Source: Galerina marginata
Lineage: Eukaryota; Basidiomycota; Agaricomycetes; Agaricales; Galerinaceae
Assembly: GCA_023014335.1 (NCBI GenBank)
Contig: JAECYW010000022.1
Coordinates: 124,001 to 188,000, forward strand
Direction of reading: 5' to 3'
Length of the DNA: 64,000 bases
Below are positions 1 to 10,300 of the stretch, piece after piece (positions within the stretch are counted from its first letter, which is position 1; the number at the start of each line of letters is the position of its first letter). The notes beneath the pieces are model-generated. The model did not search any database and was not told where the DNA came from. It saw only the letters and a list, made by a program, of their open reading frames with translations. The position numbers and the translations under genes were made by a program.

Positions 1-453
1 TCTGGCCAATTCCTAGGCTCGAGAACTCCAAGAAAAGCAACTATATCCTGACTTGCGGCGTTACGAATCATGATCGAGGAATCATTGAAAGCAGCGAGCA
101 CCGCCGATTTTACGAACTCTGCGACCTCGATGGGGGCAGAAAGGATGAGACGAGCGTTGTTCTTGAGCAAATAGCCCGCAATGGTTCGTATACGATCCTC
201 CTCTTGGGTCAAAGCACTCAAGATGTACGCGAGGTATGCCACATACTCCGGTGCACGCGTGAAATGATTCAATTTCTGTCACAAGAAAGTGCTCGTTAGT
301 ACGAGGTCGACCCAAATCAGACATGGGGCTAGAATATCATTCAAACTTTACCTCTGTGATATTACGCTGTACAGTGGTGCTGGTAGTGGTTGATTCGTGG
401 ATCGTTGTGAGGATTTCCTGCAAACCCGCAGGCTGAGGAGTCCATGGCGCCAT
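1..453 (-). CDS. KAP104: Transportin / karyopherin beta-2 (Kap104-like), 5' part only
   Basis: Nuclear import receptor of the importin-beta family, which carries PY-NLS cargo such as hnRNP proteins through the nuclear pore. The ATG at 453 opens a 34-codon exon (453-352) starting MAPWTPQPAGLQEIL. A GTAAAG donor follows, and the next exon starts at 275 (KLNHFTRAPEYVAYLAYIL) and runs off the left edge. The order of motifs matches the transportin N-terminus: GLQ-IL, then T-VQRN, then a short loop, then the second HEAT repeat with GYLLKNNARL and VKSAVLAAFNDSS-IRNA. The phase across the intron is 0 and reads cleanly. Only about 125 residues of a family that is normally 850-950 residues lie in the window, so cargo-binding repeats are not visible. 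The family call is firm; the distinction from other beta-karyopherins rests on the characteristic first two repeats. Confidence 0.85.
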
Positions 454-1253
454 TTTGAAAGATAATACGCGTTTGGAAGAAGAAAAAGCAGGGAGGAAAT
501 GGAAAGATGAGGGAAAGGACGTTCCAGATTTTGGCCCTCAATAATCTTTCACTGCTCTTTTGTTGACAACTGTTTCCCATCAACCACAACGTCACAAGTG
601 TCACGCCTCTCCTCACCGAAGTTGATCTCGGTTGATACCCTCCTGTCATTGAAGACATGAATCTAATCTGGCTATAAGAGCTCTTGTATTGTTCGCCACC
701 ATTTCGGATTTTTCGACATCGATATCACCTCCAGGTCCGACCTCGAATTAGCATACCAATCTCCCCCGAAATCACCTTGTCATAGCATTGTGCTATTTCT
801 GCGCTTTCTTCTGCTCTTCTCGCATCTACCTGGCGTGGAAAGTATGGGGAAGACACGTGTAAAAAAGGGCCTCGAGGCCTGCCTTCCCTCATGTACATGC
901 CCATGAAGGAAAGAATGGAAGATCATTGATCATCGATCATCATTCGCAGTCTCTGGGATAAGATCGATACTTAGTCTGTCCAGCCGGCTTTCTTTCTCTT
1001 CCTTGGTCTGCGGTGGGCTTGCGGAGACTTAGACAGATGTAGACAGATGTAGCTATCCCGCGCATGTCTGTAAGATGATGTGTCATGATAGGATTGGGAA
1101 ATCTCATCTCGACAGAATCAACCGATGATCACAACGACTTTGATTCCTTAATTAATTCTCAACTTTCAGGACGGAAATGAAATCAACACTCATCTAGCAT
1201 ATATAATCTAAACTAAAAGAACACCATGATTCTACGGCGGCCTCTAATATAAC
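454..1253. other. Intergenic, transportin promoter and FSH gene 3' flank
   Basis: No convincing reading frame. The part next to 453 is the presumed transportin promoter. Around 930-950 there is a cluster of GATCAT/GATCATCG repeats, and around 1030-1050 an 11-bp tandem duplication (agacagatgt). I see no defined regulatory element. Confidence 0.5.
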
Positions 1254-2603
1254 TTACAGCTTCATCATCAAGGCACTCTTGTAATCTACCCCCGCAGCAG
1301 CAGCAGGCGTCGACGCCCCGGAAGACGGCTCCGACTGTATGGCAGAAAACCCATCAAGCGAAAGATGGGAAGCACCCGGATCCCTCATATAGCTAGCTAT
1401 AAACTTTCTCCAATTCCCTTTCGATGGAACGAAATGACCTTTAAGAAACAACGCATTATCATGAGCGACCCGGTCACGGCGGAACAAGGGATAGACAAAA
1501 AAAGAAGCGCCGTAACATACCGCCATCATGTTCTTCCACCCTCGCATTGGCAGAAACTTTAATCAGCTCCCGCGAACGCTCTTCCACCACGACAACATCA
1601 GTCTTTCCCAGAACGTGAAGTGTGGGCGTAGAATAGCCTGGCGTAAAGATAGGATCGCAAAAAGGATCTCTTAGTTTGAAGCCAGAGACCGCAACGCAAA
1701 ATTGGCTGTCATCCGACATTTATGCCATGAGTGACTGGGCACTGTATCCGGCGCAGAGTACGCACAAGGGAGGATGAGGCGGTTGTCCATCAACCAAGAA
1801 CGGAGGGTATAAATGGGGCCGCTCTAGCTATTGGAATAGAACATGCTTGAGCCTTGGCAAACTATCATTGAAGAATGGGGATTCGACATACAAGAGCAGA
1901 TAGCACTGCTGCAAATGCGGCACCTTGGCTACGTGCAATCATTTGAGGTTGATCAGCCTGAAATAAATGAGCAAAAATGGGAGAGCATTACCTAAATCCA
2001 AAGACGCCCTAGGATAATTAGAAGATGCTATTAGCAAACTCATATCTCATAAAAACAACGATGGCCAAGGAAACATACAGCAAATGTTTGCTCTCTCAAC
2101 AATTCCCTAATGAGCATAATTGAGTCCTGCAAGCCCGCCGCCAAGGTCCTCTCCCTATTCGCCTTCCACCATGCCCTCTGCGCGAGATTCGGGTCAGGCG
2201 GGGTATCAACCTGCACAGGCGCCTCTGCCTGGGATACATCATCGGGCGGGCCGAACAGTTCGGTTGGTAGGAGGATATGTGGGGCATTTACAATGACTAA
2301 ATTCGCGCCAAGTTGAAGTTAATGAATGCCCTGAAGTTATGATAGGAATGGGATATTTGTACCGAAGTCCATGTCTTTACACTCCTTGCGAAGGGCACCT
2401 AACTGTCACCCAGGGCTGCTTATGAGCTTGCACGTAATGAGCATCGATAATTACCACATCCAAAACTTACGCGTTTGTTGAAGATAATCGCATTCTGAGA
2501 GTACCTGAGGGCCAAAGGACATAGCGTCAGTATGCACACTCATCAGGCGTAATAAAAGGATAATTTACCCATGTAACACAAGAACTCTCCTCGCCACCGA
2601 CAT
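1254..2603 (-). CDS. FSH-family serine hydrolase (alpha/beta hydrolase, FSH1-like)
   Basis: Small alpha/beta hydrolase of the fungal FSH (family of serine hydrolases) type; the physiological substrate is not known. Nine exons join cleanly. Exon 1 (2603-2569) gives MSVARRVLVLHG and exon 2 (2504-2471) YSQNAIIFNKR. Later exons give VIVNAPHILLPTELFGPPDD and the RAWWKANRER stretch. A 17-nt exon (1992-2008) gives GVFGF plus two bases of Ser, so the nucleophile elbow GFSQGAA is completed only by splicing. Then come LERPHLYPPF, FCVAVSGF, the acid-containing GKTDVVV strand and the catalytic His in HDGGHFVPS. The C-terminus is a short Ala/Ser-rich tail ending MMKL. All three expected triad elements are present, so the enzyme should be active. 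The length (about 270 residues) is normal for the family. Confidence 0.85.
1992..2008 (-). other. 17-nt micro-exon of the FSH hydrolase
   Basis: The exon is flanked by a CCTAG acceptor on its upstream side and a GTAATG donor on its downstream side. It encodes GVFGF and the first two bases (AG) of the catalytic serine codon. The following exon supplies C and continues QGAAFAAVLSAL. Both neighbouring introns have ordinary GT and AG ends. The reconstructed protein matches the conserved family motif exactly at this point, which is the main support for so short an exon. Confidence 0.75.
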
Positions 2604-3068
2604 ATTCCGTTGTTAGCTTGGACGAGATTTACGATAAATCGGCCAAGCAAGAGAATAATGGTCAGGTAAAGTACCCTTAGCTTCTAATTGGTAGAGTTGT
2701 CGGTGGCGTTGTAACCTGAAAACCCACAGAGAACGCGAGACTGCGGCGAAAGGGCCGTTAGGGAAGTCGACCTGGACCAGGACAGAAGTAATGGCTTGGT
2801 GCCGGTCCGAGGTAAACCGGAACATAAAGTGGCCGCGACCCGGAAGGTCTAAGTAGTAGTACACACGGCATGATCAAAGCGCGTCTCGCGTCCGACGTCA
2901 TTGAAATGAATACATAATCGCGGTAATTAGGCAATTGACCAAGCATTATTGTAATAGTAATAGAAATGTGGTTGCTTCTACGGTAGAATCTACAACTGTC
3001 GCTTCTTTTTATCCAAAGAGGTGTAAATCATAAATTACTCTACACGCAAATCGCGGGCAGAAGATCAC
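2604..3068. other. Intergenic between carrier 3' end and FSH start
   Basis: Holds the FSH promoter and the 3' flank of the mitochondrial carrier. Two overlapping minus-strand frames (2613-2946) show no family resemblance and no splice logic, so I treat them as chance. No other structure seen. Confidence 0.4.
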
Positions 3069-4310
3069 CTACTCTGAATACCCATCATCCTCTCTCACCC
3101 TCGGGCTTATCTTCTCGATGATGTTGCTTACGCGCTCGTACACAGCGAAGACGATCGCCTGGCCAGGTGCAACACGCAGTACACGCGGCGTAATACCCTT
3201 GTAGAATGATTTCACGCCTTCCGTCTTCCACATATCAGCAGCGATGGCGAAAATTCGCTGGTAGGCGGATTGGCCGGGGATAGCTGTAGCTTTTTGCAGA
3301 CCTATAAATCAAGTTGAGGTGCGACTTGAAACGTTATTTGTTTGACGATGAATAATTCGCGTACGTGTCTTAATGGTATCGATTGGCGCGTTCGAGAAGG
3401 GGCCCATGGCGCCAGAAATAAGGCCTATGACCATATGTTGATAAGAAGGTAAGTCAACCAAGTCCGGCTGCATTCTGTGTGCGAACTTCTTGATTTCCTG
3501 GTAGGCGGTGAAGTTGGCACCTAGATCTCACGATTCGATACAACCAAAGGAAAAGCTTGGAATTTAAACACACCCTGGTTCGTCGCCTGTCTCAGCGCTG
3601 TGAGAGAAACACCACGGTATAATGTCGCAATACCCTCCTCGCGGACAATGGTATATACAGCATGGCCAGCATTGCGGTATCGGGGAACTTCTAGGGGGTC
3701 TGCTAAAGAATGTTGTTGAGCTTGCAGCCGGATCTTCACCACCTCCATAGGCGTCACGACCGCGACGGCTTCTGTTACTCCCGCTCCAAGGCCAGCTAAA
3801 GGTTTCAGACTTATGAGACAACAAATTCTAAAAACCGAGGAAAGACGCACCAATGAAAATATTCCCGATGCTCGTCTTTCCCGTCTCCTTGTCCGCGAGC
3901 CAGTCCTTGTACGCTTCAAAACTAGCAAACCGGATGGCCATCTTCGGTACGATTCCCGACAATACCGCTCCAAGACCTTTGTACAAGGCTAGGGGCGTTT
4001 CTCGTTTGACAATGTATGCCCCGGTTGCAAGAAAACCCCTAGGTTTCGTCTGCGGAATACTGTTCAGTCGTCCACTGGGTCGCGCATATCGAATAGACTC
4101 ACCCCAGGAGTACGGCCGGACTTGGATAACTGCATCCGGACCTTAATGGTATCGAGGGGCTGACATACTAGCTGTGAACATCGTCAGCGCCGCAGGAAAC
4201 GACCGGGGCAATAGAAAATTAGAGCTGACCGCTTCACATCCTCCCGCCATACCTCCAGCAATGATATGTGTGGCGAAACCTACGGGTTTCTTGTTACTGT
4301 TCCGAGACAT
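3069..4310 (-). CDS. SFC1: Mitochondrial succinate/fumarate carrier (Sfc1/Acr1-like)
   Basis: Inner-membrane carrier of the SLC25 family, likely exchanging cytosolic succinate for mitochondrial fumarate. In yeast this links the glyoxylate cycle to gluconeogenesis on C2 carbon sources. The start MSRNSNKKPVGFATHIIAG leads into the first carrier repeat with PLDTIKVRMQ. The second repeat has PMEVVKIRLQ and the third PIDTIKTRLQ, so all three signature motifs are present. Other matching stretches are GLGAGVTEAVAVVTP, YRGVSLTALRQATNQG and PGQAIVFAVYE near the C-terminus. The protein ends VREDDGYSE at 3069. Several short introns interrupt it (for example near 3530, 3800 and 4090). Length of about 310 residues is normal. 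The subfamily call rests on the second-repeat sequence, which is distinctive for Sfc1-type carriers. Confidence 0.85.
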
Positions 4311-5693
4311 TGCTCAACAATATTGCGGTCGATGTGGGAGGTGTTCTGCAGGCCAGCGTCGTGGGTCGTAATGCGAAAGGTAAAGGTTAGATGACGGAGG
4401 GGAGTGCGGGTATTTACGAGCTTGTTCCGCTAATCTAAATTAAGCATGTGAAAATCGCCGAGGCCAGCCCCGACTCCTTCTACCGGTGACGAGAGGAACG
4501 GCGTCAGCCGCTAGCCTGTTCCGCGTCCGCTGCACCACTGCGGACTTCCGCTCTTTGTCCACCTCAACTGGCCTTTTCGTGATTTACTTCTCCCAACCTT
4601 TGCATGCTGTTTAACATATGTACATGGACCTGCGAAATTGAGTATTTTTCAAAAAGGATTTTGTCCGCATATCTCCATCTATCATAGGCATACACCTGGG
4701 CCAATTCGCTATCCTTCGGCTGCTCGTGGACCTCCCAGAGTGGCGACCCAAGCCCTGAAGCTTGAAGAGGAATGAAGGTTCAAGGGACTCACCACTCAAA
4801 TGTGAGCAACACCATCGTAATCACCTCCGTCTGCTCGAACCGATCTAGTCATCACCACAAAACTCTTCTGGCCCTTTCGAGGACCAGCGGGGCTTACTTC
4901 TATGTTTGTATATCACTGGCAAGGATATACACCTGGATAAGCTTGGGTAAGCTCAAAAAAGTGGTTTCGATATGAGGACAACCTTTCGACATGAATAGCA
5001 TTGTCACAAGTTGACAACCCAGCCAAGCCTAGCCCCTGAGTGACCCGGAAAGGCAGTCTCCGTGCAGCCGGGACTCTCCTGGTCCAAAACATGAGGATGC
5101 ACTAACGTGACATAATCAGGAATTTGATATATGATTCGTATCAGGTCCTACCATCTCTGCTGCAAGTTGTTGTCCTCCTCAAGATTTACCGGAGAAATGG
5201 GCACAGAGAATGAAGGTAAGTAAGTCAGTATTTGGAGGTCTTTGATAGAGTTTTGGGGTAACCTTTAAGGTCTTTCTAGGCTTCGCAAAACCACAAATTT
5301 TCAATTAACATTTGTACCCTTGGTTGCTTCCCTGAAAGCAAAATCCCAAATTAGTGATTGATTACCTTTGATTGCCCTGGTAGTCGATCATCTGCCGCTG
5401 CTTATTCAAATTTTTTGGGGTGGCTCCTGAAACTCATTTTTTCCTGATCAAAAAATATACTCCCGAAAACCTATAAAAACCCCCACAAAAATGCCCTTCC
5501 GCGAAGTCCATTCTTTTTCTCCCCACCCCAGAGGCAGGAAAGAAGTACAAAGAAGCTCCTTTGTCATCTGCAATATCCAACCTATAAATACACCTCTGGC
5601 TCAGCCAAAAGGCCCCAAATAAAGTGGTCCACCAGACTGCCACTGAGCAGCATCTCTTTCTTATCTGAGACATCTTTACTTTCTGTATCTTCA
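4311..5693. other. Divergent intergenic region
   Basis: About 1.4 kb between the minus-strand carrier and the plus-strand homeodomain-like gene, so it must hold both promoters. Small frames (for example 4611-4799 minus, 4772-4975 plus, 5434-5878 minus) show no recognisable domain. A pyrimidine-rich stretch lies just before 5694. No gene supported. Confidence 0.45.
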
Positions 5694-6871
5694 ATGTCCC
5701 CAGATGCAATGGACACCCAAAGCCCAACAGATACAACCTCACACCCAAATGCCAAACCAAAACCGACGAGACACCGTCTCAATGGAGCTGGAATCGCCAT
5801 ATTGGAAGGTAATAACAGCCACCTGTCAACAAACATAGTTTTTTCTTTACCACCATCACACAGATCAATGGAAAGCACACCCCGGAGAGATGCCTTCTCT
5901 TGCAGTACGGAAGGCTTTGACGGACCGGATTAAGGTGATTTCAATCAGGCTGGTGATATGCCATCTTGCTGATCTTTGATTGATATAGAGAACACCCGAA
6001 AATGACTTCTACAAAGTTCTGAACACAACGGACTGGTTCAAACGACGCATACAGAAAAGCGGGCAACCCGTATCGCCCATACAGCCTGTAATCCCATTTA
6101 TTGACCCACGTAAGTTGGGATACATAATGTTAAATGCTTGCTGCTTTTCGTGTTCCTCCGCAGTCATTAGTTTTCTAAGAGCATATAATGACCCCATACC
6201 TTTTTTTATAAACAGGTTTTCCCTCTTTAATGCCGAGCACATTAGAAAGTCTCAACTCCATGTTGAAAGAACTGCAAAACCCGTCACCTGAACTGATCAA
6301 AGTTTGGGCCAACCTTCTTGCAGTTACTGGAGCAACATACCAGGATGTCGTAGGATATGTGCTTACAAGAGTGCGCGTCAACCAAGCAGACCGTCTCCCA
6401 ACACCTGCGGATACCGTTACGCCTGAACCCTCTGTATCGCCTAATTCTCCAACACAACCGCCGCTCCCTACCCCAGCCTACGGCAATGTGACAGTGAAGA
6501 AAGATTCTACTCAGTCGCCTGTTCTTCCGCCCGTCACTATCCGACCTCCTCAATACCAGGAGCAATCACAATACCAAGGGCAAACCCCATTCCGAGTTCA
6601 ACCCCAATCCCACCAGGAGCCACAATTTCGCCATTACCGATCTTCTCCTGCGTTACCGACTTCGCCTATATCTTCAGATGGTGCAGGCATAGCGCATGGC
6701 CAACGTCTTCGTCCTGCCCTGCGAGCAATCTTTCAAGGAGTGGCGGATGCTGTCGCAAGCCCTACCACGCCGCCGGATGTTCTTCCTTCCAATGCGGCTG
6801 AATTTAGCGCAATGTTTGCGTCGTACGAAAAACAAATATCGCAATTGTCCCACACACTAGAAAACTCATGA
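5694..6871 (+). CDS. Homeodomain-like protein with Pro/Gln/Ser-rich C-terminus
   Basis: Probable DNA-binding regulator, inferred only. Four exons join in frame: 5694-5808, 5864-5934, 5989-6109 and 6216-6871, giving about 320 residues. Residues of roughly 25-85 look like a diverged homeodomain: TRHRLNGAGIAILEDQW, then HPGEMPSLAVRKALTDRI, then an acidic loop, then VLNTTDWFKRRIQKSG, where WF-RRI resembles recognition helix 3. The usual invariant Asn of helix 3 is not evident, so the fold is a suggestion. The next segment (MPSTLESLNSMLKELQNPSPELIKVWANLL) is helical. The rest is low-complexity Pro/Gln/Ser sequence, ending with a short helical segment with FSAMFASYEKQISQL. An alternative start is the second Met (MDTQSP) four codons later. 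The gene is convergent with SWR1. Confidence 0.5.
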
Positions 6872-7318
6872 AACTGCATAACCATCACTTGTAATTTTTT
6901 CATCTCTTTCTCGGACTCCACGTATGTGCATTTCCTTATTCAGTGCTTCAAAACTGACATTTTCCTTTCAAGATCGTTGGCTGTACTTTTGCTCCTGTCA
7001 TTCGCTGTGAATAGCTTTCCTTGTTGAAACTCGCTGTCCAATGTCCATATTCCCGCCGTCATGATTGATACCCATTCATTCCAAAATCGACCAGACTTCA
7101 TATTTCCTATTATACACAGCTCAAGGAGCACGCACAGTAAACATATTCCGTATGATAGAGCCTGCACATCGTCGTTCTCCATATAATTGAAATTATTATA
7201 ACTGTATCACATTAACTACAGGGACTGTATCATGTACTCTAGAACTGCTAGGTATCAAGTATAATCAAGTCATAGAAAATAGAATAAATAAATGCCTGAG
7301 ATCTGGCGCTATTAGCGC
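6872..7318. other. Convergent 3' flanks
   Basis: Shared 3' region of the homeodomain-like gene (plus) and SWR1 (minus). AT-rich around 7180-7290, as expected for 3' untranslated sequence. No gene seen. Confidence 0.5.
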
Positions 7319-10300
7319 TCACATTCGCCAATCCCGGAAGAATTCGTAGTCCTCTTCAACAAACGCAAGCATATAATCCACAACCGCACCGCCCTGTTCT
7401 TCGTCCTCGTCATCAGCTCCGGCCCCCTCTCCGCCAGCGTCACCAAAATCTTCGTCAGCCCCCTGCCCCATTTCCACATCAGCCGGGGTCGAAAGACCCG
7501 GTGCATTCGGTCCACCCTCAGCATCTCCTCCGAAGTCAGCCTCGTCAGCCCCCACCAAGGAGAATTCCTCTCGGGCAGCAACAGCAGCTGCAAGTCTGTC
7601 CTCTGCATCTTCAAAATCGCCCAACGCTTTAGTCAAAGCACCTTCGTCGTTGAACAGCGACCGCCAGTCGAATTCGCCTTTTTGGATGACGAGGTCGTCT
7701 AATGATCGTTTCTGATTGGCCTTGCGAAGCATTGCCTCTTCAACGGTATACTGTGATACGAAGCGATATATATGTACGTCTCGTATTTGGCCAATGCGAT
7801 GGGCCCTGTAAGTGAGGAGCTTTAGATGAATGACTATATAATATAGTGAGGAAGGTACTTGCCGGTCTTCACACTGCCTGTCCATCTGTGGATTGAAGTC
7901 GCTGTCGTAGAAGATGACGGTGTCCGCTCCAGTCAGACTAGAAATGAAACAATCAGTCAAGCAGAAGCGGATCAGAGAAAGTTGACATACTTGATGCCTA
8001 CCCCACCGGATCGGGAGGATGCAATGAAACAAAATATCCTAGGATCAGCGTTGAAGCGTTCCGTGATGTACTGGCGATCCTCGATTTTAGTAGCACCATC
8101 CAATCGGAGGTAAAGGTAACCATGGAAGTTCAGAAAGATCTCGAGGATGTCCAGGATGCGTGTCATCTGCGTGAAGATGAGAATGCGATGTCCGCCAGCC
8201 TTCTTTTCACGAAGTAAAGCTGCAAGTTCCTGCAACTTGCCGCAGTCGTACTGTAGCAACGATGGGTCCGGGAAAGCGATCTGTAGCTTGACGCTAGCAT
8301 GGTGCATTACTGCATCAAAATCCAAGGGTTGTGATAGAATCTCGTCCTGGTACCCCGAGAGGGCGATACGAGGTAAATCCAAAGCAACGACAGGCGGTGT
8401 GACGAATGCGAAACGATCGACCAAGATTTCCATCTCTTCTGCGCGTGTTGCATATGACTTTACAGCTTGATTAACAAGATACACATTGTCAAAATAATTG
8501 ACCCGGGGATCAACATGAGAGAATGGAAGGATGGGGTTGCATAAACTTCCGAAGGCAGCGAGCATGTCCTCTGGAAGAACTGGCTTACGTTGGCACCGAA
8601 GTTTATTGAGATATCCGACATGAGCCCAACGCGCTATGATGCTTGCTCGTTGAGCATATTCAGAATATTTTCGGAAACCAGCCATTGTACGTGTATCCTT
8701 GGGCGGTGGTTCTCCAGCAGTTTCACCGTAGTAAGGTAATGAGGTAGTGCCGTCCAAGTTTCGCGTCATCCCAGTCGCCGAAAAAGACGCAGTCGTGGTA
8801 TCGACGAATCTCAGCCCAATTACGTCCAAATTGATACTCTCTTCCTCTTCGAGTAAAAACCGTCGCCGTAAGAGCAGCTCCTTGATCTCGAAATCGGCAA
8901 TGGCGGATCGTGGCATGGCAAAAGAAGTGACGATGGGACGGACCTCAAAGAGGTCCGGGTGATTACAGACTTTTCGTAATTGCATCAATATGTTCGCGAT
9001 CTTCTGATATACCCCCGAGTCCAGAGCATCTTTGGTCTGCGCCCGCGACATGAACTCGTCGTAAAGGAAGCGTTGCCTCTTAGATAGTGGGCAAAGAGTG
9101 AGATGTTCGAATTTGCTCGGAAGTTCTTTCTCGACATCTCGCTTGAGTCGTCGGAGAAGGTAAGGTCGCAAGACAGTGTGAAGCTTGGAGACCCGTTGCA
9201 TCGTCTCATCGTCTAGAACGCTACCCATTTCGATCGCTTTTTCCAAAGGATCTGAATAATTGTAAGAAAAAATATGACCAACATTAAGTAATAATACTTA
9301 CTCGAGAACCATTCACCGAATTCCTTGAGGTTGGCAAAATTGGATCCGGACATCAAGAATTGCAGAAGAGCCCAAAGCTCTGTCAAATTGTTCTGCAGAG
9401 GCGTGCCCGTCAACAACAGACGTCGATAAGATCTAAACATAAGCAGGATATTCCACCGTTGAGACTTGAAGTTCTTGATCATGTGGGCTTCGTCGAGGAT
9501 CATATAATACCACGCCTTGCGCTTAAAAATGTGGGCGTCTTTGCTTGCCAGCGTGTAAGATGTAATGCAGACGTTGAAGTGGTGCTTGTCGTTCCAGCCT
9601 TGGCGGAGCTCCTTGCGTCGCTTGGTGGTTCCGTGGTAACTCAAGACCCTAAAGCCCGGAAGGAACTTTTTGAACTCCATTTCCCAGTTCAGAAGCACGC
9701 TAGTGGGAACAACCTATGGATCGAGTGAGTATACGAACTAAAGGTCATTGAAATTTGACATACGATGAGATGTGGTCCCCATATGCCACGATCGCAGGCA
9801 AGATGGGCAAGGAGAGCAATAGTTTGGATCGTTTTTCTGCCAATGTCAAATAAATAAAAGAACAACCCGGAATAAAATAAGGGACTAACCCCAAGCCCAT
9901 CTCATCAGCCAAAATTCCGTTGAGCCTATTCACATGCAGACTGGCAAGCCACTCCAAGCCTGATTGTTGATACGGACGCAGGACTCCTCGAAGCAAGAGA
10001 GGAGGGGTAACCTGGCTCTCAGGATCCCATTCTACAGCTGTAACAGCATAGGGCTTGAGGTACTCGGGAATCTGGGACTCTGCATCCACCTCCTGGGTTT
10101 CGTCCTCGTCCTCGTCCTCCACCTCTGAATCGGCGTCTTTCTCCTCTTGCTCGTGAGCTTCTGCCATTGGTAAGTCCGCGAAGTCTGCCAGTACGACCTG
10201 ATCCATGTCTTCATCCTGGTCATCGACTGCCTCTGACCAACGGCCTTGCTGAGATTCCGCAAAATTTTCAGGCGAATGCTCTACCTCAGAGGAATCCGAT

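Noticed and set aside
2613..2946. Two overlapping minus-strand frames upstream of the FSH gene
   Set aside because: Mutually exclusive frames over the same bases, neither resembling a known protein.
5694..6871. Idea that the homeodomain-like gene marks a mating-type (HD) locus
   Set aside because: Only one such gene is present, without the divergent HD1/HD2 pair or the usual flanking mitochondrial peptidase gene.
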